5,568 nt of DNA from Apopatocola sp963618015 (lineage in GTDB: Bacteria; Bacillota; Clostridia; Oscillospirales; Oscillospiraceae). Numbering within the stretch: position 1 is the stretch's first letter; the number at the start of each line of letters is the position of its first letter. The notes beneath the pieces were generated by a model. The model worked only from the letters and a program-made list of their open reading frames with translations. It was not told the DNA's origin and did not search any database. The position numbers and the translations under genes are program-made. Of the stretch, positions 1-5,568 are shown piece by piece. Location: contig CAVEQS010000061.1 in the NCBI GenBank assembly GCA_963618015.1, forward strand, positions 1 to 5,568, in the 5' to 3' direction.

Positions 1-40
1 TGGGCTTCCTCTAGATATTCTCTTTTTAGTGTCTACTTTT

Positions 41-61
41 ACTTGACAAGTACAGTACAAG
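41..61. promoter_or_regulatory. Palindromic control element upstream of the cdaR-like gene
   Basis: Two abutting palindromes are visible: ACTTG-A-CAAGT (41-51) and GTAC-A-GTAC (50-58). A consensus-like -35 hexamer TTGACA lies inside them at 43-48. No convincing -10 hexamer follows at 16-18 bases, so calling this a complete promoter is not justified. It may be an operator, possibly autoregulatory, since regulators of this family often control their own neighbourhood; that role is inferred. The rest of bases 1-127 holds no recognisable gene. Confidence 0.25.
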
Positions 62-127
62 AAAATGGCACGCTTCGCTTTTTCATTAAAAAATTGCGCC
101 GAGATCCTTATGGGAGGTCATTTCAGC

Positions 128-1255
128 ATGAAAATCACCCAATCTACAGCTATGAATATCGTTACGGAGATGAAGAAAATCATCGGAGAAGACCTTACCT
201 TTATGGATACAACCGGGCATATCATCGCATGTACGGATCCCGAACGCATTGGTGATTATCATGGCGCTTCGGTACGGATGCTTCGGGAAGGGTTGAAGGA
301 AATGTCTGTTTCGGATGACAAAACGTATGCCGGTACGCGCTCAGGCATTAATCTGACGCTGGAGCTGGATGGCGTGACTGTGGGTGTTGTGGGCATTACG
401 GGGAAAGAGCAGGATGTTATCCGGTATGGAAAGGTCGTCAAAAGGATGACCGAGATATTGCTGATGGAAAGCGCGCTGAAGGATCAAAAGTATAATGAAC
501 AGCAGGCCCGTAACCGTTTCTTACAGGAATGGATGACAATGGATCCGGAGGAAATCACCCAGGCCGTGACCAAGGAGGGACAGCGTCTTGGCATTCAGAT
601 GGATATCCCGAGACGGCTGGCTCTTCTGGAGCGAGTACCGGGCTCCTTTATGGACGAAAAAATGACAGCCCGGGCAGCCGATTGTGTCCGCCGCGTTCTA
701 CAGGAGGATTCCAGAAATCTTAGCGGCAGCACTGGTGGCAGCTATGTCGTTTTACTGACTCAGCGGCCGGACGGCCAGATTCAAAACGTGATAGAACAAA
801 TCCGACAGGCCGTTGAGAAAGAGTGCGGGCAGCGGCTGGTTGTGGGTATTGACAGCCGTGGTGTTGCCGGCGGCCAGCTTAAGCAGTCATACGCCAGAGC
901 CCGAAGAGCGCTTCAGGCGGCCGTCAGCGGCTGCGGACTGGTATTTTATGATGATATTTTGCTGGAGATTGTATCCAACGAGGTTTCCGAAGAAGCAAAG
1001 CGCGAGTTTCTCCGGCGCCTGTTTCGGGAAACATCCGAGGAGAAGCTGCGGGAGGAGATACATCTCCTTCAGACGCTTTATGCCTGCAACGGCTCCATTG
1101 GGCAAACCGCGGAAAGACTGTACCTGCATAAGAATACCGTGCAGTATAAGCTGAACTATATTACAGACCGCACGGGCTACAACCCCAGAAAACTGGGAGA
1201 CACATGCTTTTTTTATCTGGCGATGACATTCTATAAAGAATTGCACAGCGAATAA
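128..1255 (+). CDS. cdaR: CdaR-family sugar-diacid/hydroxyacid-responsive transcriptional regulator
   Basis: This 375-residue protein matches the CdaR (carbohydrate diacid regulator) layout, close to the 385 residues of the E. coli protein. Residues 1-132 form the putative sugar-diacid recognition domain, with family-typical DxxGxIIA (27-34), DPERIG (37-42) and the GINLTLELDG...VGVVGITG stretch (73-92). Residues about 140-275 form the degenerate GGDEF-like middle domain, ending in a SYARARRAL segment (254-262). Residues about 310-372 form the PucR/CdaR-type C-terminal helix-turn-helix, with the LHKNTVQYKLNYI core (333-345). Family members are cytoplasmic activators that sense glycerate, glucarate, galactarate or similar acids; the ligand here is unknown. 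The start at 128 is preferred over in-frame ATGs at 65 and 110 because GGGAGG at 112-117 lies 10 bases upstream and the conserved domain begins at this methionine. The gene is followed by its own terminator and then by a LarA-family racemase gene, which it plausibly regulates (inference). The symbol reflects family membership, not proven orthology. Confidence 0.9.
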   Translation: MKITQSTAMNIVTEMKKIIGEDLTFMDTTGHIIACTDPERIGDYHGASVRMLREGLKEMSVSDDKTYAGTRSGINLTLELDGVTVGVVGITGKEQDVIRYGKVVKRMTEILLMESALKDQKYNEQQARNRFLQEWMTMDPEEITQAVTKEGQRLGIQMDIPRRLALLERVPGSFMDEKMTARAADCVRRVLQEDSRNLSGSTGGSYVVLLTQRPDGQIQNVIEQIRQAVEKECGQRLVVGIDSRGVAGGQLKQSYARARRALQAAVSGCGLVFYDDILLEIVSNEVSEEAKREFLRRLFRETSEEKLREEIHLLQTLYACNGSIGQTAERLYLHKNTVQYKLNYITDRTGYNPRKLGDTCFFYLAMTFYKELHSE

Positions 1256-1302
1256 GAACTCGCTAAGGCCAAAGGAGCGTCAAAGCGTAAATACTTTACT
1301 AT

Positions 1303-1326
1303 GCCGCCGGAAACGGCGGCTTTTTC
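1303..1326 (+). terminator. Intrinsic terminator of the cdaR-like gene
   Basis: A perfect 7-bp GC-only stem, GCCGCCG (1303-1309) with CGGCGGC (1314-1320), is closed by a GAAA tetraloop and followed directly by TTTTT (1321-1325). It lies 47 bases after the regulator's stop codon. It indicates that the regulator is transcribed separately from the downstream racemase gene. Confidence 0.92.
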
Positions 1327-1361
1327 ATGCCGTCAAGACCCTTATTTGCTTTCCACAGCAG

Positions 1362-1410
1362 CGATTTAATCGATTTGTGAATTCTACACAAAAAAGACGC
1401 ACGCTTTTTT
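1362..1410. promoter_or_regulatory. Two palindromic elements upstream of the racemase promoter, candidate regulator sites
   Basis: An 11-base perfect palindrome CGATT-T-AATCG lies at 1362-1372. An inverted repeat AAAAAAG (1390-1396) / CTTTTTT (1404-1410) with a 7-base spacer lies next to it. Both sit between the cdaR terminator and the -10 box of the next gene, about 80-130 bases upstream of the probable transcription start, where an activator could bind. The AT-only stem is too weak to be a convincing terminator. Assignment to the CdaR-like protein is inference; I do not know a consensus for this family that could confirm it. Confidence 0.3.
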
Positions 1411-1455
1411 CGAATGGTATGCGTAACTAAATTAGCCCATTCTTTTTGGCTTCGG

Positions 1456-1490
1456 TAACATGTTTTTTGCGCGGATTTTATACTATAGTT
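1456..1490 (+). promoter_or_regulatory. Probable sigma-70-type promoter of the racemase-hydrolase operon
   Basis: TATACT at 1479-1484 is a 5/6 match to the -10 consensus in an AT-rich stretch (TTTTATACTATAG). The hexamer 17 bases upstream (TAACAT, 1456-1461) is a poor -35, as expected for a promoter needing an activator. Transcription would start near 1490-1493. That leaves a leader of about 65 bases and excludes an ATG at 1460 as the translation start. Confidence 0.5.
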
Positions 1491-1540
1491 TTTTTAACGG
1501 CCGAAACAGACACATGACATCGATGCGTGCGTTGAAAAAG

Positions 1541-1549
1541 AAAGAGGAG
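1541..1549 (+). promoter_or_regulatory. Ribosome binding site that sets the racemase start at TTG 1556
   Basis: AAAGAGGAG is a strong Shine-Dalgarno sequence. It directly abuts an in-frame ATG at 1550, which leaves no spacer, but it stands 6 bases before the in-frame TTG at 1556. The usual spacing of about 6-8 bases therefore favours TTG as the start codon. Confidence 0.65.
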
Positions 1550-1555
1550 ATGCGT

Positions 1556-2839
1556 TTGAGAGTTGCGCTGCCCTTTGGGCATGGTAAAATTGCTGCCGAA
1601 ATCGCGGATGAGCGGATCATAGCAATTGCTCAAAATGACCTCGCTTTAAAGGAATCCGAGGCTTCTGCGGATACACTGGTAGCGCAGGCGCTGGAAAAGC
1701 CCATTGGCAGCCCGCCCCTGTATGAGCTGGCAAAAGGAAAGCAGAAAGTTGTTTTGCTGGCAAGCGACCATACACGGCCTGTTCCGAGTAAGGCGATCGT
1801 GCCTCAAATGCTTCAGCAGATCCGGTGTGGAAATCCTGATGCGGAGATCATTATTCTGATCGCGACCGGCTGCCATCGGGGAACGACCCATGAGGAACTG
1901 ATCCAGAAGTTCGGGCTGGAGATCTGCCGATGTGAGCGTATTGAGATCCACGACTGCCAGAAAAGCCCGATGGTCGATTTGGGGATCCTTCCCTCCGGTG
2001 CGCCTCTGCGTGTCAATGCGCTGGCGGCTCAGGCGGATCTGCTTGTTGCGGAAGGATTTATTGAACCACACTTTTTTGCCGGTTTTTCCGGCGGAAGAAA
2101 AAGCGTCCTGCCGGGCGTCTGCTCCACAGAAACCGTATTTGCCAACCATAGCGCCTCGCTGATCGACAGCGAATATGCCCACAGCGGAAGCCTGGAGAGA
2201 AATCCCGTCCACCGGGATATGGTCGAAGGGGCCAGACGTGCCGGGCTTCGCTTTATTGTAAACGCTGTGATCAACGGTGCGCATGAATCGGTTGCGGTTT
2301 TTGCCGGAGATATGGAGAAAGCGCACCGTGCGGGGGTCGATTATGTAAGTAAACTGAGCCGGATCGAGGTGCAGAATCCCGCCGGGATCGTGATCACAAG
2401 CAACGGAGGGTATCCCCTGGATCAAAATATTTATCAGGCGGTCAAAGCCATTTCCACCGCGAACGTTGCAGCAAGACGTGGAGGCGTGATCATTATGTGC
2501 GCGGCCTGCGAGGACGGTCATGGGGGAGAAAAATTCTACCGCACATTTTCGTCCGGTCGAAGTGCGAAGCAGATCCTGTCTGATATCCGGCAGATACCGA
2601 TGGAGAAAACGCAGCAGGATCAATGGCAGTCCCAGATCATGGCCAAGGTAATGGCGGAACACCCTGTGATCCTGGTCAGTACGCTGGAAGCATCCTTTGT
2701 GGAAAAAATGGGACTTATTACGGCCGAAAATCTGGAAGCGGCCATCGAAAAGGCGGATGCACTGCTTCACACTCAAGAGAAAATTCTTGTATTGCCCGAC
2801 GGGATTGGTTGTATCCCGGAACTCAGAGAGAAGTCTTGA
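1556..2839 (+). CDS. larA: LarA-family nickel-pincer hydroxyacid racemase/epimerase (lactate racemase-like)
   Basis: This 427-residue cytoplasmic enzyme is full length for LarA (about 424-430 residues). LarA interconverts stereoisomers of 2-hydroxyacids by hydride transfer to a nickel-pincer nucleotide cofactor. Numbered from the TTG start, the residues known to be important in Lactobacillus plantarum LarA are all visible at nearly identical positions. They are Asp71 and Arg74 in SDHTRPVPS, His107 in ATGCHR, His172 and the cofactor-tethering Lys182 in PHFFAGFSGGRK, nickel-ligand His198 in ANHS, Tyr293, Gln294 and Lys297 in NIYQAVK, and Trp357 in DQW. The start was chosen from Shine-Dalgarno spacing and because homologs begin within a few residues of this point. 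In-frame ATGs at 1460, 1514, 1523 and 1550 would add residues not expected in the family. Related LarA homologs act on acids other than lactate (malate, gluconate, phenyllactate and others), so the substrate is open. The cofactor genes larB, larC and larE are not in this window. The gene is very likely cotranscribed with the membrane hydrolase 25 bases downstream. Confidence 0.9.
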   Translation: MRVALPFGHGKIAAEIADERIIAIAQNDLALKESEASADTLVAQALEKPIGSPPLYELAKGKQKVVLLASDHTRPVPSKAIVPQMLQQIRCGNPDAEIIILIATGCHRGTTHEELIQKFGLEICRCERIEIHDCQKSPMVDLGILPSGAPLRVNALAAQADLLVAEGFIEPHFFAGFSGGRKSVLPGVCSTETVFANHSASLIDSEYAHSGSLERNPVHRDMVEGARRAGLRFIVNAVINGAHESVAVFAGDMEKAHRAGVDYVSKLSRIEVQNPAGIVITSNGGYPLDQNIYQAVKAISTANVAARRGGVIIMCAACEDGHGGEKFYRTFSSGRSAKQILSDIRQIPMEKTQQDQWQSQIMAKVMAEHPVILVSTLEASFVEKMGLITAENLEAAIEKADALLHTQEKILVLPDGIGCIPELREKS

Positions 2840-2864
2840 TCCAGAAAAAAGAAAGGGGAACGAA

Positions 2865-4748
2865 ATGAAAAACATAGTTAGAGATCGCTCCAAACGGTTG
2901 CTGGTAATCTGCATTGTTATGATGCTGATCAGCATGATCGCGACCAGTTTGATTCAGACAAACTTTGGCAAAGTGGAAGTGAAAACGCTTACCATTGAAA
3001 CAATCTCCGGGCATACTATGAGCGCAAAACTTTATATTCCGAAAACCGCAACACCGGAGAACCCGGCTCCCACGGTGGTTTACGCCCACGGCTGGTATAA
3101 CAATAAAGAAAACGCCGATATGTTCACAACGGAATACGCAAGACGCGGCTACGTTGTTTTGGCCATCGATATGTACTCCCATGGCAACTCGGAAAACCTG
3201 ACGAACACGGAGACGGCAGACGGCGCATACGGCCTGTACGATGCCTGTTACTATGTTTCTTCGCTGCCCTATGTTGACCGGACGAGAATCATTGCCAGCG
3301 GACATTCCGCAGGCTCCAACGCCGTCAGCAAGGCGGTTGTGATCGACGATGAAAAACAGACCAAGCTGATTGCGGGATGCCTGCTCATTTCCTATGACCC
3401 CGTTGTTATGGATAACTCCAACGACAACAAGGATATCTTTGGCGTTAAGGTCGGAAGCAACGGCGCGTACAATAACATTTACGGCTCGCGGGATACGGGC
3501 CTCATTGCCGGACGCTATGATGACTATTTCTTTACCGTGAAAGAGAACAATGTTCCGCAAACAGCAACACGCGACTACGTTTCAACATCTATGGCCAAGG
3601 CGTTCGTCACATTTGGCGATCCGGATTCCTTTGAGGAAGATGCCGTGACGCCCGGCAAGCAGTATGTTTCCGTGATCGACGGGAAGGAAACCGTACGCGT
3701 GCTCTATACGCCGTCTACGATCCATGCGCAGACATGGTTCAACTCCGGCGCGGCGGCGGATGGTATCAGTTTCCTGCAAAGCCGGTTTCCTTCCGGATAT
3801 TCCATAGATGAAACCAGCCAGATTTGGCAGGTCAAGGTCTTCTTTAATGCGGTCGGCCTGATCGGGTTCTGGATGTTCCTTGCGTTCTTTGCTGTTGCTC
3901 TTCTGGAATGCCGTAGCTTTGAGCGCCTCAAGCACCCGGTGGGAATACGCCAGACCGCCGGGCGCGCGGATCTTGCATGGTCGCTTGGTACAACGGCTGT
4001 GAAGGTCATTCTCTCGATCGTGATCATCTGGACGATCATGACAAGCTCGATGTACAGCCGGATCGATCCGATCTGGAAACAGAAGAATACATTTTGCATT
4101 GCCGGATGGGCAGCTTTGAACGCTGTGGTGATCATGATCACATTCTTTGCATGGTATTTCAGCTATGGAAAGAAAAATGGCGTTGACCTGCGTGAAACCG
4201 GCGTGATCCTGCCGAAGAAGGAAATTCTGGCCACGATCGGTATTGCGGCGGCAACGGTCGTGTGCGCATGGGGTATTGTCTTTTTTGCAGACTACTTCTT
4301 CCAGACCGACTTCCGGTTTTGGCAGTGGTCCGTCAAAGCGTTCCCTGCAAATAAGATCCCGGCTACTCTGGCATTTTTCGTTCTGTTCCTCATTTTCTTT
4401 ATTGCGAACTCCATTGCGGTCAACGCCCAGGGCTACAGCACGACGCTCTGCAAGAACGAGAAAGGGAATATGCTTCTTCTGGCGCTTCTCAACTGCCTTG
4501 CGCCGCTGCTGATCATTGTCGTTCAGTACACGACGTTTGCTTCTACCGGGTTCCAAATGTGGGGTGTCGGCGCGACGGCGCGTATTCCGACGTGGCTGCA
4601 TACAGCGGTTTTGATCCTCTTTGTTACGCCGTACATTTCCCGTGCCATTTATAAGCGTACCAGAAATCCATACATCGGCGGCATTATCAATGCAGTTCTT
4701 GTTACACTTTGTATGTGCATGAATTCCACAACGCTGTTGGGAGCTTAA
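2865..4748 (+). CDS. Membrane-anchored extracytoplasmic alpha/beta hydrolase with C-terminal multi-helix membrane domain
   Basis: This 627-residue protein begins with a positively charged tail and a membrane helix at about 11-30. An alpha/beta-hydrolase domain follows at about 38-310. It shows the oxyanion-loop HG (75-76, in VVYAHGW), a core strand and loop RGYVVLAIDMYSHGNSE (94-110), the nucleophile elbow GHSAG with Ser148, and a likely catalytic His287 (STIHAQ). Asp252 is a possible acid, but this is uncertain. About eight more hydrophobic helices lie near 325-347, 375-396, 411-432, 455-477, 499-519, 536-556, 576-592 and 603-620. Basic loops (347-368, 434-453, 593-603) place the N terminus inside and the hydrolase domain outside the cell. 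The start at ATG 2865 has AAAGGGG six bases upstream; the frame is open further back but overlaps larA. Substrate is unknown: esterase, lipase or peptidase-like activity are all possible. Close coupling to larA suggests a shared pathway, such as releasing a hydroxyacid (inference). Confidence 0.85.
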   Translation: MKNIVRDRSKRLLVICIVMMLISMIATSLIQTNFGKVEVKTLTIETISGHTMSAKLYIPKTATPENPAPTVVYAHGWYNNKENADMFTTEYARRGYVVLAIDMYSHGNSENLTNTETADGAYGLYDACYYVSSLPYVDRTRIIASGHSAGSNAVSKAVVIDDEKQTKLIAGCLLISYDPVVMDNSNDNKDIFGVKVGSNGAYNNIYGSRDTGLIAGRYDDYFFTVKENNVPQTATRDYVSTSMAKAFVTFGDPDSFEEDAVTPGKQYVSVIDGKETVRVLYTPSTIHAQTWFNSGAAADGISFLQSRFPSGYSIDETSQIWQVKVFFNAVGLIGFWMFLAFFAVALLECRSFERLKHPVGIRQTAGRADLAWSLGTTAVKVILSIVIIWTIMTSSMYSRIDPIWKQKNTFCIAGWAALNAVVIMITFFAWYFSYGKKNGVDLRETGVILPKKEILATIGIAAATVVCAWGIVFFADYFFQTDFRFWQWSVKAFPANKIPATLAFFVLFLIFFIANSIAVNAQGYSTTLCKNEKGNMLLLALLNCLAPLLIIVVQYTTFASTGFQMWGVGATARIPTWLHTAVLILFVTPYISRAIYKRTRNPYIGGIINAVLVTLCMCMNSTTLLGA

Positions 4749-4846
4749 ACAGTATTACAGAGAGATCTGCCAAAGTGAATCTGGATTCTGTCAATCGTAT
4801 CAACTTCATTCTCAAGCCGAAAAAATAATGAAGAAGTAATTTTTGT

Positions 4847-4888
4847 AAGCCGAGCACCCGGAAAATTTTCCGGGTGCTTGGCTTTTTG
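4847..4888 (+). terminator. Intrinsic terminator of the larA-hydrolase operon
   Basis: A 19-base arm (4847-4865) pairs with 4866-4884, with only one G-T wobble, and is followed by T residues through 4887. The core is GCACCCGG/CCGGGTGC, and the tip AAAATTTT leaves only a few unpaired loop bases. It lies about 100 bases after the hydrolase stop and before the lipoprotein gene. The stretch 4749-4846 between stop and hairpin shows no supportable gene. Confidence 0.88.
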
Positions 4889-4916
4889 TAATAAATTCGG
4901 AAGAGAAAGGCATACT
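4886..4916 (+). promoter_or_regulatory. Weak candidate promoter of the lipoprotein gene
   Basis: CATACT at 4911-4916 resembles a -10 box. TTGTAA at 4886-4891 is a partial -35 with a longer than ideal 19-base spacer. Because a strong terminator lies just upstream, the lipoprotein gene needs a promoter in the 60 bases between; this is the best candidate seen, and it is weak. Confidence 0.22.
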
Positions 4917-4948
4917 AACGGCGGATTTCTTGTTTAGGAGGATTTCGC

Positions 4949-5224
4949 ATGAAAAAGGGAATCGTATATATTCTTGCACTTGCGGCGCTGTTTTCGCTCT
5001 GCGCGTGCGGTGCGGCGGACAAGCCGGCGGCGACAAACGCGCCGATCCCCTCGGGCAGTCCGATGACCGCGACGCCGGACATGAACGACGGGATCGTAAA
5101 TGACGATGACGGCATCATCACCGACGACGATACCGGTGTTGTGCCCACGCAGACGCCGATGACAAGCGCCTCAGCCAAGCCGTCCGCTTCCGCTGCGGCG
5201 ACGGACGAGGCCGGGAAAAAGTGA
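4949..5224 (+). CDS. Small secreted lipoprotein of unknown function
   Basis: The 91-residue product has a clear lipoprotein signal: MKK, a hydrophobic stretch (5-17) and the lipobox LCAC, with the lipidated cysteine at position 20. After export and diacylglycerol attachment it would sit on the outer face of the membrane. The mature part is low in complexity and probably disordered. It has an Ala/Pro/Thr/Ser-rich linker (21-45), an acidic segment made of three seven-residue repeats (46-52 NDGIVND, 53-59 DDGIITD, 60-66 DDTGVVP) and another Ser/Ala/Thr-rich tail ending in GKK. No enzymatic domain or known family is recognised. The start is firm: AGGAGG at 4936-4941 lies seven bases before the ATG. 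The gene stands alone between two terminators and converges with rnpB. Confidence 0.8.
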   Translation: MKKGIVYILALAALFSLCACGAADKPAATNAPIPSGSPMTATPDMNDGIVNDDDGIITDDDTGVVPTQTPMTSASAKPSASAAATDEAGKK

Positions 5225-5225
5225 A

Positions 5226-5260
5226 AAAACACCCCGCCGCATGGATCGGCGGGGTGTTTT
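5226..5260. terminator. Bidirectional terminator shared by the lipoprotein gene and rnpB
   Basis: A perfect 14-bp stem pairs AAAACACCCCGCCG (5226-5239) with CGGCGGGGTGTTTT (5247-5260) around a 7-base loop. The flanking A run on one side (5224-5229) and T run on the other (5257-5260) give a U tract in both transcription directions. It begins two bases after the lipoprotein stop codon and lies within about 10 bases of the expected 3' end of the RNase P RNA on the minus strand. Confidence 0.9.
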
Positions 5261-5267
5261 ATAAAAC

Positions 5268-5568
5268 GAGAAAGCCTGTAAGCCGGGTTCTGTCTGCGCA
5301 GCCATCTATCTAGACGCACCGTTGCCGATGCGTTCCAGCCGCCTCCTCGGGACGACCGGGCCGGTCGTATGTCCCTCCACGGCGTTGCTCCGGATAGAGT
5401 TTACAGCACCGTTCCGTCTCCGGACGATGGGTGAGCTCTTACCTCGCCTTTCCACCCTTACCTGCCCACAGGCAGGCGGTATATCTCTGTTGCACTTGTC
5501 CTGGGGTCACCCCCGGCGGGCGTTACCCGTTATCCTTGCCCTGTGGAGCCCGGACTTTCCTCACGCAC
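5268..5568 (-). ncRNA. rnpB: RNase P RNA, class A, 5' part cut off by the window edge
   Basis: On the minus strand this is the catalytic RNA of ribonuclease P, which removes the 5' leader from precursor tRNAs. The conserved core is clear. GAGGAAAGTCCGGGCTC (5546-5562) and ACAGAACCCGGCTTA (5279-5293) form the two sides of helix P4. GTGCAACAGAGA (5484-5495) and the GTAAGAGC and GTAAACTC-type segments between are also typical. The presence of P15-P17-type structure near 5338-5390 marks the common class A fold rather than the Bacillus class B. About 300 bases are visible; by comparison with E. coli roughly the first 55-60 bases, with P1, P2 and most of P3, lie beyond the right edge. The 3' end near 5268 is approximate and is followed by a terminator. 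Confidence 0.96.

Noticed and set aside
65..127. N-terminal extension of the CdaR-like protein from ATG 65 or 110
   Set aside because: There is no ribosome binding site for either ATG, the family domain begins at the ATG at 128, and GGGAGG is correctly spaced only for that start.
1390..1410. A/T-run inverted repeat as a second terminator
   Set aside because: The stem has only one G-C pair and a 7-base loop, too weak to terminate, and a strong terminator already lies upstream.
1446..1470. Possible sigma-54 promoter (TTGGC ... TTGC)
   Set aside because: The GG and GC elements are about 20 bases apart instead of about 10, so the -24/-12 geometry fails.
1460..1555. N-terminal extension of the racemase from ATG 1460
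   Set aside because: That ATG lies upstream of the probable -10 box and has no ribosome binding site. The added residues do not match LarA proteins.
1646..2935. Open frame of 429 codons on the minus strand, covering most of larA
   Set aside because: It is antisense to a well-conserved LarA gene, and its product is Arg/His/Gln-rich with no recognisable domain. It is a by-product of the codon bias of the real gene.
3582..4601. Open frame of 339 codons on the minus strand within the hydrolase gene
   Set aside because: The product is a charged, Arg-rich sequence with no domain, and it is antisense to a clear membrane protein whose helices and catalytic motifs are intact.
4748..4828. Short open stretch after the hydrolase stop, ending at TAA near 4828
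   Set aside because: It has no ribosome binding site and no recognisable peptide family. It is too short to separate from chance.

Overview
The window looks like chromosomal DNA from a Gram-positive, anaerobe-type Firmicute, most likely a Clostridia/Oscillospiraceae-like gut lineage. This rests on strong AGGAGG-type ribosome binding sites, a class A RNase P RNA, a CdaR-type regulator beside a LarA-type racemase, a short lipobox lipoprotein and mid-range GC content. The genus cannot be named from the sequence.

Layout: (1) cdaR-like sugar-diacid/hydroxyacid regulator, 128-1255 (+), closed by a strong intrinsic terminator at 1303-1326. (2) A roughly 230-base control region with palindromic elements and a good -10 box but no good -35. 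(3) A probable two-gene operon: a LarA-family nickel-pincer hydroxyacid racemase/epimerase, best read from a TTG start at 1556 to 2839, and, 25 bases later, a 627-residue membrane protein (2865-4748) with an outward-facing alpha/beta-hydrolase domain and about nine membrane helices. This operon ends at a long, nearly perfect hairpin terminator at 4847-4887. (4) A 91-residue lipoprotein of unknown role (4949-5224). (5) The 3' part of a class A RNase P RNA gene (rnpB) on the minus strand, from about 5268 off the right edge. It converges on the lipoprotein gene, and the two share a bidirectional terminator at 5226-5260.

How the genes may work together (inference): the CdaR-like protein senses a small hydroxy or diacid and activates the racemase-hydrolase operon. 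The hydrolase could release an acid from an ester or similar compound outside the membrane, and the racemase would interconvert the stereoisomers of that acid in the cytoplasm. The larB/larC/larE genes needed to build the nickel-pincer cofactor are not in the window. The lipoprotein and rnpB look like unrelated neighbours. The most unusual element is the pairing of a LarA homolog with a polytopic extracellular-facing hydrolase next to a CdaR-type regulator.
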